Source: an uncultured Lachnospiraceae bacterium (lineage in GTDB: Bacteria > Bacillota > Clostridia > Lachnospirales > Lachnospiraceae). From it: a stretch of 13,813 nucleotides of DNA. Both the position numbers and the translations under genes were made by a program. The notes beneath the pieces were generated by a model. The model was not told the DNA's origin. It made no database searches and saw nothing but the letters and a program-made list of their open reading frames with translations. The stretch is taken from contig CAJTYM010000066.1 of the NCBI GenBank assembly GCA_910583835.1, positions 1 to 13,813 of the forward strand. The letters are read 5' to 3'. Position 1 is the stretch's first letter; each line of letters starts with the position of its first letter. Positions 1 through 6,322 of the stretch are shown piece by piece.

Positions 1-53
1 AAGGCAACGGACTCTGACTCCGTCATTTCAAGGTTCGAATCCTTGTGGGCCAG
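1..53 (+). tRNA. tRNA-Gln (anticodon CTG), 3' part only
   Basis: The window opens inside a tRNA gene. The anticodon stem is 7-11 paired with 19-23, the seven-base loop is 12-18 and the anticodon CTG is at 14-16, which reads CAG (Gln). A five-base variable loop (24-28) is followed by the T arm (stem 29-33/41-45, loop TTCGAAT at 34-40), the 3' acceptor strand TGGGCCA (46-52) and discriminator G53. CCA is not encoded. The 5' acceptor strand and most of the D arm lie before the window. Confidence 0.93.
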
Positions 54-57
54 CTGG

Positions 58-88
58 ATACCTGTCACTTACAGTGATGGGTATTTTT
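58..88 (+). terminator. Rho-independent terminator of the tRNA transcript
   Basis: A 12-bp stem (58-69 with 73-84, two G-T wobbles, three-base loop TAC) is followed by a T run at 84-88. It starts five bases after the tRNA 3' end and ends just before the structured repeat at 91. Confidence 0.85.
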
Positions 89-90
89 CA

Positions 91-297
91 TCTTATAGGA
101 AAGACCGTGTTGCATTAATGCGTGAAAGTACAGACTTTCCTATAAGATAAAAGCCCTCCGGGCAGGATGCGCACTCGCACAAGAGGAAAAAATTGCTTCG
201 CAATTGTGCTCGGCGCGTCAAAGTGTCCAAGTCCCTCATGAATGAGGGATTTAGGGAGTTGATGCGGACTTGTCCGCTTTGTTCGATCATAGGAAAG
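91..297 (+). repeat. Structured dispersed repeat, copy 1
   Basis: About 207 bp that recur at 5498-5703. It begins with the 13-bp motif TCTTATAGGAAAG (91-103), which is inverted at 135-147 to make a long hairpin, and a shortened version ends the unit near 287-297. A core of 38 bases (149-186) and one of 33 bases (192-224) are identical to copy 2. Internal hairpins include GCCC/GGGC near 153-163, ATTGC/GCAAT near 192-204, TCCCTCA/TGAGGGA (232-238/243-249) and GCGGA/TCCGC (264-268/273-277). No coding function is evident, although an open frame runs through it into the thioesterase gene. It lies between a terminator and the ribosome binding site of the next gene. It could be a non-autonomous mobile repeat or a structured leader RNA. 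Confidence 0.85.
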
Positions 298-315
298 CAC
301 AAAAGGGAGGAAGCA

Positions 316-1035
316 ATGTATAGTTTTGACAGCAGGATTCGTTACAGCGAGGTGGATAGCCAGAGACATGTTACTTTGCCCTCCATCATAGATTATTTTC
401 AGGATTGCAGCAATTTCCAGTCGGAAGAGCTGGGAGTAGGCATAGATTACCTCATGGGGCAGGGGTTGGCGTGGGTGCTGTCCTACTGGCAGATTGAGGT
501 CAACCGCTATCCGCAGATGGGGGAACATGTGAAGGTCAGCACCTGGCCCTATGGGTTTCAAGGGTTTTTCGGATACCGTAATTTCACGATGGAAGATGAT
601 GCGGGAGAACTTCTGGCATATGCCAATTCTGTATGGACGCTGCTGGACGTAAAGAAGGGGCGGCCGGCAAGGCTTACGCCTGAAATGCAGCAGGCATACC
701 AGCTGTCTGCACAGCTGGCGATGGAATGTGAATCCAGGAAGGTTGCGTTCCCGGAGGAGATGGAAGCCCGGGAACCGTTTCCGGTGCATAAGTACCATAT
801 TGACACAAACAACCACGTGAACAATGGAAAATATGTGAGTATGGCGCAGGAGTATCTGCCTGCGGGCTTTTGCACTGGTAAGCTGCGTGTGGAATACCGC
901 AGGGCGGCAGTGTACAGAGACATGATTTTTCCCTTTGTTGCAGAGGAACAGGGAAAAATCACGGTAAAGCTTGCAGATGAAGAGGGAAAACCTTATGCGA
1001 TTGTGGAGTTGGAGGAGAAGAAATGTTTCGATTAG
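316..1035 (+). CDS. Acyl-ACP thioesterase (FatA-like, double hotdog)
   Basis: This 239-aa protein resembles the acyl-ACP thioesterase family (PF01643), cytosolic enzymes that hydrolyse acyl-ACP to free fatty acid. What is visible: an N-terminal hotdog half beginning with RIRYSEVDSQRHV (about residues 7-19), a conserved W-x-L-x-YW segment (53-58), and a second hotdog half with the signature DTNNHVNN, giving likely catalytic or binding residues D163, N165 and H167. The length matches bacterial members. The ATG at 316 is preferred because GGGAGG lies at 305-310, five bases upstream. The same frame stays open back to 193, but that part lies in the repeat and is not family sequence. The 3' end overlaps the next gene by 13 bases, so the two are probably co-transcribed. 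No clear promoter was seen between the tRNA terminator and this gene. Confidence 0.88.
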   Translation: MYSFDSRIRYSEVDSQRHVTLPSIIDYFQDCSNFQSEELGVGIDYLMGQGLAWVLSYWQIEVNRYPQMGEHVKVSTWPYGFQGFFGYRNFTMEDDAGELLAYANSVWTLLDVKKGRPARLTPEMQQAYQLSAQLAMECESRKVAFPEEMEAREPFPVHKYHIDTNNHVNNGKYVSMAQEYLPAGFCTGKLRVEYRRAAVYRDMIFPFVAEEQGKITVKLADEEGKPYAIVELEEKKCFD

Positions 1036-1859
1036 GAGAAAATCAGACACTTGTTGTCGTAAAAGAAGTAGAATTTGGCATTTATCTGGCGGAGGACAGC
1101 CGGTCTGAAACGAGGGTGCTGCTCCCGGCAAAGCAGGTTCCCGAGGGCACGGAAATCGGTGATGAGATAGAGGTCTTCCTGTATAAGGATTCCCAGGACC
1201 GCGTCATTTCCACGACGAAGGAGCCCAAGCTGAAAATGGGGGAGGTTGCCGCGCTTACCGTAGAGTCGGTGCAGCAGATTGGCGCCTTTTTAGATTGGGG
1301 ATTGGAGAAAGACCTCTTCCTTCCATATAAAGAACAGGTCGGCAAAGTGCAGGCGGGAGACTGCATTCTGGTAAGGCTGTATATTGATAAGAGCCACCGC
1401 CTCTGTGCCAGCATGAGAGAGATTTATGACATGCTTGATACGGATTCACCCTATCAGAGGGGAGATATGGTTCATGGGCGTGTCTATGAATTTGGCAATG
1501 ATTTTGGCACGTTCATAGCGGTGGATGATAAATATTCGGCGATGATTCCCAGACATGAGGACTGCAGCTTTCTGCGGATAGGTGACAGCGTTGAGGCGCG
1601 TGTATCGGGCGTGAAGCCTGACGGCAAACTGGACCTGACCTTGCGGGAGAAAGCTTATATGCAGATGGATAAGGATGCAGAGCGGGTGCTGGAAGTGCTG
1701 GAGGAGTACGCCGGTGTTCTTCCCTTTAATGATAAGGCCTCTCCGGAAGTGATTATGCGGGAAATGAAAATGAGCAAAAATGCTTTTAAACGTGCAGTCG
1801 GACGTCTGTATAAGGAGCGCAAGGTAGAAATCACAGATAAAAATATCCGCAGGATATAG
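1023..1859 (+). CDS. CvfB-like S1 RNA-binding protein
   Basis: A 278-aa cytosolic protein with the layout of the CvfB/YitL family: consecutive S1/OB-fold segments (about 2-62, 70-133 and 146-208) and a C-terminal winged-helix region (about 215-277, including MSKNAFKRAVGRLYKE). The third S1 segment shows the usual RGDMVHGRVYEFGNDFG pattern, and each repeat has a glycine/phenylalanine turn. CvfB proteins bind RNA and affect virulence-factor expression in staphylococci; the target here is unknown. The ATG at 1023 overlaps the thioesterase stop and has GGAGGAG a few bases upstream, suggesting translational coupling. The following gene begins nine bases after the stop. Confidence 0.85.
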   Translation: MFRLGENQTLVVVKEVEFGIYLAEDSRSETRVLLPAKQVPEGTEIGDEIEVFLYKDSQDRVISTTKEPKLKMGEVAALTVESVQQIGAFLDWGLEKDLFLPYKEQVGKVQAGDCILVRLYIDKSHRLCASMREIYDMLDTDSPYQRGDMVHGRVYEFGNDFGTFIAVDDKYSAMIPRHEDCSFLRIGDSVEARVSGVKPDGKLDLTLREKAYMQMDKDAERVLEVLEEYAGVLPFNDKASPEVIMREMKMSKNAFKRAVGRLYKERKVEITDKNIRRI

Positions 1860-1868
1860 GAGGGTGGC

Positions 1869-2837
1869 ATGTCTCAGAACAAAAGCGTAAACCGTTTGTT
1901 TCTTATTGTAGTAGTTGTGTATATCGGGGTGAGCCTTGGATTTGGCGCTCTGACGTCGCTGATACCGGCACTGGCGAAATTGCCGATTTATGTTTCGCTG
2001 CTGCTGTCCCAGGCATTGATTTTTGTGCCCTGTTTTGTTTACTGTAAATGGAAGGGGCTGAAAATACGAGAATTCATTCCTTATCGGAAAATCAATTTCG
2101 TGACCATTATACTGGTAGTTATCTGCACGTATCTGATGTATCCGTTGATTATCGTATTGAATGCAATTTCTATGCTGTTTTCCACTTCAGGAACAGCCAG
2201 TATGATGGAATTGATGCAAGGGCAGAATTTTATTTTGAGTACCTTATTCATGGCATTGATGCCGGCATGTGTGGAGGAATTCATGTTCCGCGGCGTGCTG
2301 TTCCAGACTTACCGTAAGAGCAAGATGCTCCCGGCAATTTTCCTGAGTGCATTTATGTTTGGCTGTATGCATATGAATCTGAATCAGTTTATGTATGCCT
2401 TTGCGCTTGGTGTGTACCTGGCATTTTTGGTGGAAGCCACCGGAAGCATTTTCAGTTCCATGATAGCGCATTTTACCTTGAATTTTACCAGTGTCGTCCT
2501 CAGTTTTCTGCTGCCTTATCTCTATGAGGCGTTGGGAATGCCCATGGAAGATGCGAGCCCGCAGGTGGGGATGGGTGGCCTGGCCTCCAACATGGGAGGC
2601 AGTGAATTGTTGACATTTTTGATGGGGATTATGATTTGGCTGATGGTGGCAGTTGGCACAACGGCTGCTGCTTATGGGATTTATGTGGCAATCTGCAAAA
2701 TAAACGGACGGTGGCAATATGTAAAAGGGATGTTCGGGACAGGGACGAGAGAGCGGTTGTTTTCGGTGCCGCTGGTATTAGGTCTTCTTATTGCATTTGC
2801 ATTTATGGGTCTTTCCATTTTCCTTGAACATTTGTAA
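1869..2837 (+). CDS. CPBP-family intramembrane glutamic protease (CAAX/Abi-like)
   Basis: A 322-aa polytopic membrane protein with about eight hydrophobic segments. It carries the three motifs of the CPBP (ABI/CAAX protease) family: EEFMFR (E136, E137, R141), FGCMH (H168) and HFTLN (H201, N205), which form the intramembrane active site. Family members cleave prenylated or other membrane proteins, or serve in bacteriocin self-immunity; which applies here cannot be told. A Gly/Met-rich linker (about 224-244) and two further membrane segments form a C-terminal extension beyond the core domain. The start has AGGAGGG four bases upstream and lies nine bases after the preceding stop, so it probably ends a three-gene operon. 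Confidence 0.87.
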   Translation: MSQNKSVNRLFLIVVVVYIGVSLGFGALTSLIPALAKLPIYVSLLLSQALIFVPCFVYCKWKGLKIREFIPYRKINFVTIILVVICTYLMYPLIIVLNAISMLFSTSGTASMMELMQGQNFILSTLFMALMPACVEEFMFRGVLFQTYRKSKMLPAIFLSAFMFGCMHMNLNQFMYAFALGVYLAFLVEATGSIFSSMIAHFTLNFTSVVLSFLLPYLYEALGMPMEDASPQVGMGGLASNMGGSELLTFLMGIMIWLMVAVGTTAAAYGIYVAICKINGRWQYVKGMFGTGTRERLFSVPLVLGLLIAFAFMGLSIFLEHL

Positions 2838-2843
2838 AATACA

Positions 2844-2874
2844 AAGAGCAGATTACCGCTGGTAATCTGCTCTT
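2844..2874 (-). terminator. Convergent terminator hairpin between the protease gene and yjfB
   Basis: A perfect 14-bp stem (2844-2857 with 2861-2874) with loop GCT. Read on the minus strand it is followed by a T-rich tail (TTTGTATTTT), so it fits best as the yjfB terminator. On the plus strand the tail is only TCTTGCC, so it would terminate the upstream operon less well. Confidence 0.75.
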
Positions 2875-2889
2875 GCCTGTGAGATACGT

Positions 2890-3066
2890 TTAGACGGAAA
2901 TATCAATATTTCCCCCCAGGTGAGGGGTCACGGACTGCTCCATAATCTTAATCATGGAGTCTCCCATAGTCTCGACCGCATCCAACTGTTTGCTCAGCAT
3001 GAGAACGCCGATGTCGCCGTTGAGTTTCGTCATGCTTAAAGCAGTCGATAAAGAAGCAATATCCAT
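2890..3066 (-). CDS. yjfB: YjfB-family putative motility protein
   Basis: A 58-aa protein beginning MDIASLSTALS and ending in EQSVTPHLGGNIDISV. The start and the near-invariant PHLGGNID end match the YjfB family (PF14070), small proteins annotated as putative motility proteins and found with flagellar regulons in Firmicutes; biochemical function is unknown. The ATG at 3066 has AAAGGGGGA eight or so bases upstream. A longer reading from 3147 would run through the divergent promoter region and adds non-family sequence, so it is rejected. The gene lies alone between a terminator and the divergent flavoprotein gene. Its presence suggests that the organism is, or was, flagellated. Confidence 0.85.
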   Translation of the reverse strand: MDIASLSTALSMTKLNGDIGVLMLSKQLDAVETMGDSMIKIMEQSVTPHLGGNIDISV

Positions 3067-3095
3067 TGCACATTCCCCCTTTCCTGTTTTATTAT
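3066..3095 (+). promoter_or_regulatory. Candidate sigma-A promoter of the thioredoxin reductase gene
   Basis: TTGCAC (3066-3071), an 18-base spacer and TATTAT (3090-3095). It lies about 55 bases before the start codon. The -10 shares its bases with the minus-strand -10 at 3091-3096. Confidence 0.45.
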
Positions 3096-3119
3096 GGCAT
3101 GAAAAAGGGAAAAATGCAA
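3091..3119 (-). promoter_or_regulatory. Candidate sigma-A promoter of yjfB
   Basis: On the minus strand TTGCAT (3114-3119), a 17-base spacer and CATAAT (3091-3096), about 25 bases before the yjfB start. If motility genes here use sigma-D this would not be the main promoter; no clear sigma-D site was recognised. Confidence 0.4.
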
Positions 3120-3149
3120 ACTGGAATATATAAAAACAGGAGGTCATTT

Positions 3150-4064
3150 ATGTTGTATGATGTGATTATTTTGGGCAGTGGGCCGGCGGGCCTGAGCGCT
3201 GCTGTCTATGCACAGCGCGCCCGCTTCCAAACGCTTGTGATAGAGGAGAAACCGATGAGCGGCGGACAGATTCTGGATACTTATGAAGTGGACAATTATC
3301 CGGGCCTGCCGGGAATTACCGGATTTGAGCTGGGGCAGAAGTTCCGTGAACATGCAGACCAGACCGGGGCGGAGTTTGTCAATGAACAGGTGAAAGAGAT
3401 TCAGATAAGTGATGACAGGAAACTGGTGATTACCAATAAAGCAACTTATGAAACCAGGGCATTGATTCTTGCTACCGGAGCCAGGCACCGGAAATTAATG
3501 GTTCCGGGGGAGGAGAAATTTACCGGAATGGGCGTTTCCTATTGTGCGACCTGCGATGGGGCATTTTTCCGCGGCAAATGCGTGGCGGTAGTCGGCGGCG
3601 GGGATGTTGCGCTGGAGGATGCGCTGTTTCTGGCAAGAGGCTGTGAGAAAGTTTACCTTATTCACCGGCGGGGTGAATTCCGGGGAGCGAAAATTCTGCA
3701 GGAGCGCGTGAAAGAATCGGAGAACATTGAACTTGTGCTGAATAGTACGGTGGTGGAGATTTGCGGAGAGGAACAGGTATCATCCGTGCTTGTGCATAAC
3801 CATAAAGAGGAAACGGAACAGGAACTTCAGGTACAGGGCGTATTCATTGCGGTAGGGATTCAGCCCAATACGACGGCGGCGGAAGCTATTGTGGAGCAGG
3901 ATGAACAGGGATATATCATCGCCGGTGAAGACACGAAAACCAGCGTTCCCGGCATTTTTGCAGCAGGGGATGTGCGCACGAAGCAGCTCCGGCAGGTGAT
4001 TACAGCGGCAGCGGACGGAGCCAACGCCATTACCTCCGTGGAACGTTACCTTAGCGGCCAATAA
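3150..4064 (+). CDS. trxB: Thioredoxin reductase (NAD(P)H-flavin disulfide reductase)
   Basis: A 304-aa cytosolic flavoprotein of the low-molecular-weight thioredoxin reductase family, which passes electrons from NAD(P)H through FAD to thioredoxin or a related disulfide protein. Visible features: FAD-binding GSGPAGLSAA (9-18), redox pair CATC (C132 and C135), nucleotide-binding GGGDVALE (149-156) with HRRGEFR (172-178), and the C-terminal FAD motif GIFAAGDV (268-275). The length is typical. The ATG at 3150 is chosen for AGGAGGT just upstream; an open frame back to 3066 crosses the promoter region. HRRGEFR retains the two arginines usually linked to NADPH preference. A reductase for another thioredoxin-like partner cannot be excluded, because no thioredoxin gene is adjacent. 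Confidence 0.9.
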   Translation: MLYDVIILGSGPAGLSAAVYAQRARFQTLVIEEKPMSGGQILDTYEVDNYPGLPGITGFELGQKFREHADQTGAEFVNEQVKEIQISDDRKLVITNKATYETRALILATGARHRKLMVPGEEKFTGMGVSYCATCDGAFFRGKCVAVVGGGDVALEDALFLARGCEKVYLIHRRGEFRGAKILQERVKESENIELVLNSTVVEICGEEQVSSVLVHNHKEETEQELQVQGVFIAVGIQPNTTAAEAIVEQDEQGYIIAGEDTKTSVPGIFAAGDVRTKQLRQVITAAADGANAITSVERYLSGQ

Positions 4065-4070
4065 CGGACT

Positions 4071-4114
4071 TGTCACTATTTACATTCTGGGTGTAAATAG
4101 TGACATAATTTTGT
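4071..4114 (+). terminator. Terminator after the thioredoxin reductase gene
   Basis: A perfect 14-bp inverted repeat (4071-4084 with 4092-4105, seven-base loop) followed by TAATTTTGT. It starts seven bases after the stop codon. Confidence 0.75.
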
Positions 4115-4126
4115 AAAATATTATGG

Positions 4127-4155
4127 TTGACATAGTGTATGCCCTTTGCTATAAT
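4127..4155 (+). promoter_or_regulatory. Consensus sigma-A promoter for the NlpC/P60 gene
   Basis: Exact TTGACA (4127-4132), a 17-base spacer and exact TATAAT (4150-4155). Transcription would begin near 4162, giving a leader of about 80 bases. The leader carries TTGTAACAA twice, flanking a GGAATT/AATTCC hairpin. A full-consensus promoter points to strong, constitutive expression. Confidence 0.9.
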
Positions 4156-4244
4156 AAGTCCTGTAATAAAATTGTAACAAATGAGGAATTCCGAGAGGAA
4201 TTTGTAACAATAAAAAAGATAAGATGACTAAGATGGAGGGTAAG

Positions 4245-5444
4245 ATGAACAGGAATTCAATTCGAAGAGCGACTACATGTTGTCTGACCGCGGCAGTGGT
4301 ATTATCCGGAAGTTCTTTTGTAACACATGCAGCAGTTAATGCAGGTGCAGGAAGCTTAATCTCAGCAGCTCAGAATGAAGTGCAGGTTGAAAGTGGGACG
4401 GGCTCTACGGCAGGCGTCTCAGGAATGATTGCGAAGTCTTTGGGGGAAGGTTCAGACAGTTCTGCACAGGTAGCTCAGAATAAGAAAGCTGTTGTGAAGT
4501 CTGAATATGACGATATAGCAATCGCTCAGGTTGATAATTATGTGAATGTCCGTTCCACCGCTGGTGAGGATGGAGAAGTTCTTGGTAAATTATATAATGA
4601 TTCTGCTTGTACCGTTCTTGGAACAGAGGGCGATTGGTACAAGATTCACTCCGGTGATGTGGAGGGCTACATAAAGGCAGAGTTCCTGGTATTGGGAGAT
4701 GCAGAACTTGCCAAGTCCGTAGGACGCCGTGTGGCAGACGTTAAGACAGAATCTTTGAATGTGCGTTCCGATGCATCTACGGACGCAGAACTTTTGGGAC
4801 AAGTACCGGAAGGTGAAGAACTTACCGTAGTGGAAGAGAAGGACGGTTGGGTGAAGGTTTCTATCGAGGAAGGCGAAGGCTGGGTTTCCAGTGATTTCGT
4901 TGACTGCAGTACCCACTATATCGTAGCTGAGTCCAAAGAGGCAGAGGAAGCACGTCTTAAGAAAGAAGAAGAAGAGAGGTTGGCGGCAGAGGAAGCAGCA
5001 AGAAGAGCATCCGCTTCCAGAAGTTCTTCCGGTTCTTCCAGCTCTTCCAGTTCCTCCGGCAGTGCGGCATCTAATAGAAGCTATGCTCCGCCAAGTGGTG
5101 GAAATGGACAGGCAGTTGCCAATTATGCTTGCCAGTTTGTCGGCAATCCGTATGTATACGGTGGGACGAGCCTGACAAACGGAGCAGACTGTTCTGGATT
5201 TGTTATGAGTGTATATGCAGCGTTTGGTGTAGGATTGCCACATTCCTCCAGTGCATTGGCAGGTGTTGGTTATGGTGTTGATCCGGGAGCTATGCAGCCT
5301 GGCGATATTGTTTGCTACAGCGGACACGTTGGAATCTATGTAGGCAACAATACCATCGTACATGCAAGTACGGAAGCAACGGGAATTAAATATACTTCTC
5401 CTGCAAATTATCGTGCAATCGTAGCAGTCAGAAGAATTTTCTAA
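4245..5444 (+). CDS. Secreted SH3b-SH3b-NlpC/P60 cell-wall hydrolase
   Basis: A 399-aa exported protein. In order: a signal peptide (about 1-29, basic NRNSIRR then a hydrophobic core, likely cleaved after THA/THAA), a low-complexity stretch to about 85, two bacterial SH3 domains (about 91-150 and 162-222, each with an NVRS motif), a Lys/Glu-rich helix (230-255), a serine-rich linker (257-277) and a C-terminal NlpC/P60 domain (about 285-399). Expected catalytic residues are present: C316 in ADCSGFV, H361 in GHVGIYVG and H373 in VHAS. Such enzymes cleave D-Glu-diaminopimelate bonds in peptidoglycan stem peptides, with SH3b binding the wall. The ATG at 4245 is preferred over 4224 because GGAGG precedes it by five bases. 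It is monocistronic between its own promoter and terminator. Confidence 0.93.
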   Translation: MNRNSIRRATTCCLTAAVVLSGSSFVTHAAVNAGAGSLISAAQNEVQVESGTGSTAGVSGMIAKSLGEGSDSSAQVAQNKKAVVKSEYDDIAIAQVDNYVNVRSTAGEDGEVLGKLYNDSACTVLGTEGDWYKIHSGDVEGYIKAEFLVLGDAELAKSVGRRVADVKTESLNVRSDASTDAELLGQVPEGEELTVVEEKDGWVKVSIEEGEGWVSSDFVDCSTHYIVAESKEAEEARLKKEEEERLAAEEAARRASASRSSSGSSSSSSSSGSAASNRSYAPPSGGNGQAVANYACQFVGNPYVYGGTSLTNGADCSGFVMSVYAAFGVGLPHSSSALAGVGYGVDPGAMQPGDIVCYSGHVGIYVGNNTIVHASTEATGIKYTSPANYRAIVAVRRIF

Positions 5445-5464
5445 GAACAATCAGAGCAAGGGTA

Positions 5465-5496
5465 CCGGATTACAGTTTACTGTAATCCGGTTTTTT
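5465..5496 (+). terminator. Terminator of the NlpC/P60 gene
   Basis: An 11-bp GC-capped stem (5465-5475 with 5480-5490, loop TTTA) followed immediately by six T (5491-5496). The repeat copy 2 begins two bases later. Confidence 0.95.
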
Positions 5497-5497
5497 C

Positions 5498-5703
5498 TCT
5501 TATAGGAAAGACTGTGTCGCATTAACGTGTAAAAGCACAGACTTTCCTATAAGAGAAAAGCCCTCCGGGCAGGATGCGCACTCGCACAAGAGGTAAATAT
5601 TGCTTCGCAATTGTGCTCGGCGCGTCAAAGTATGCAATCCCCTCAAGATTGAGGGGGAGGGGAGTTGAAGTGGGCTTGCCCACTTTGTTCTCTTATAGGA
5701 AAG
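5498..5703 (+). repeat. Structured dispersed repeat, copy 2
   Basis: About 206 bp homologous to 91-297. The motif TCTTATAGGAAAG occurs at 5498-5510 and 5691-5703 in direct orientation and at 5542-5554 inverted. The 5498-5554 hairpin pairs 13 bp and then a further CTGTG/CACAG. Identical cores with copy 1 are 5556-5593 and 5599-5631. Later hairpins are CCCCTCA/TGAGGGG (5639-5645/5650-5656) and AAGTGGG/CCCACTT (5668-5674/5679-5685, loop CTTG). Where stems differ from copy 1 the changes preserve pairing. As in copy 1 it sits directly after a terminator and directly before a start codon; its final AGGAAAGGA supplies the ribosome binding site of the next gene. Confidence 0.88.
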
Positions 5704-5711
5704 GAACAGCA

Positions 5712-6029
5712 ATGGCACAGAGCACATTTGAAAAAATATATGAAGTAGTAAAACAGATTCCCTATGGACAGGTGGCAACTTATGGACAAGTGGCAGCAAT
5801 TGCCGGCAATAAGCGGTGGGCGAGGGTGGTGGGATATGCGCTGCACGCGAACCCTGACCCGGAACACATTCCCTGCCACCGTGTGGTGAATAAGGAGGGC
5901 AAAGTTTGTGAGGGATTTGCTTTTGGCGGCGGCAGCCGCCAGGCGGAACTGTTGAAAGCGGAGGGGGTAGGGTTTGTGGATGGCAATGTGGATTTGGCGC
6001 GCTATCAATGGGAACGGCCGTTATATTGA
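5712..6029 (+). CDS. MGMT-family DNA-binding/alkyltransferase-domain protein
   Basis: A 105-aa protein consisting of only the C-terminal domain of O6-alkylguanine-DNA alkyltransferases (PF01035). It keeps the acceptor motif PCHRV with C55, the helix-turn-helix start PYGQVATYGQVA (17-28) and the ARVVGYAL segment (37-44) that corresponds to the arginine-finger region. Alkyltransferase-like proteins of similar size usually have Trp in place of Cys; here the cysteine is present, so suicide alkyl transfer is possible. The N-terminal Ada/Ogt domain is absent. The ATG at 5712 has AGGAAAGGA upstream; the frame is open back to 5574 but through the repeat. It is followed by a long hairpin and appears monocistronic. 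Confidence 0.85.
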   Translation: MAQSTFEKIYEVVKQIPYGQVATYGQVAAIAGNKRWARVVGYALHANPDPEHIPCHRVVNKEGKVCEGFAFGGGSRQAELLKAEGVGFVDGNVDLARYQWERPLY

Positions 6030-6033
6030 ATAA

Positions 6034-6070
6034 TTATAGTAAACGCATTAAATGAATGCGTTTACTATAA
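6034..6070 (+). terminator. Long hairpin after the MGMT-like gene
   Basis: A perfect 16-bp inverted repeat (6034-6049 with 6055-6070, five-base loop) beginning four bases after the stop codon. There is no T run after it, so it may stabilise the 3' end or terminate weakly rather than act as a classic intrinsic terminator. Confidence 0.55.
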
Positions 6071-6212
6071 CCGCATAAATAGTTGCACAATTCATAATTT
6101 TGTAATAAATTTTCTTTGCGCCAAAAGAAAGAAAAGTTTTGACAAATTTCGACATTAACAATCTGCACAAAAAATTAAAATTTGTATAGAGATATTGAAA
6201 GTTATAAAAGAG

Positions 6213-6283
6213 TTATCCACAATAAATTGGGCAGAAAAATTCAAGATTTTGAGTTATACACGGAGTTATCCACGTTATCCACA
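6213..6283 (+). promoter_or_regulatory. Cluster of four DnaA boxes
   Basis: Consensus TTATCCACA occurs exactly at 6213-6221 and 6275-6283. TTATCCACG (one mismatch) is at 6266-6274 and TTATACACG (two mismatches) at 6254-6262. All face the same way, and the last two abut. No TGTGGATAA in the opposite orientation was seen nearby. Four sites in 71 bp is far above chance. Possible roles are an origin component, a DnaA-titrating site or control of the promoter at 6314-6322. Confidence 0.75.
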
Positions 6284-6313
6284 AAAAACGATAAAAATAG
6301 CAGGTTTACATAG

Positions 6314-6322
6314 TGATATAAT
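6314..6322 (+). promoter_or_regulatory. Possible extended -10 promoter beside the DnaA boxes
   Basis: TGATATAAT fits an extended -10 (TGnTATAAT). No good -35 lies 17 bases upstream. The nearest DnaA box ends about 30 bases before it, so DnaA binding could affect it. Confidence 0.35.

Noticed and set aside
91..297. Insertion sequence
   Set aside because: No transposase frame and no clear target-site duplication; the inverted motif lies inside the unit rather than at both ends.
193..315. N-terminal extension of the thioesterase frame
   Set aside because: It is the repeat read in frame; a good ribosome binding site and the family start are at 316.
115..1131. 338-codon minus-strand frame antisense to the thioesterase gene
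   Set aside because: It runs through the repeat and the opposite strand of a well-recognised gene, and has no recognisable domain.
4590..5450. 286-codon minus-strand frame antisense to the NlpC/P60 gene
   Set aside because: A cysteine- and serine-rich shadow of the repetitive plus-strand gene; no ribosome binding site or domain.
5574..5711. N-terminal extension of the MGMT-like frame
   Set aside because: It also comes from the repeat, with no similarity to the family; the start at 5712 has its own ribosome binding site.
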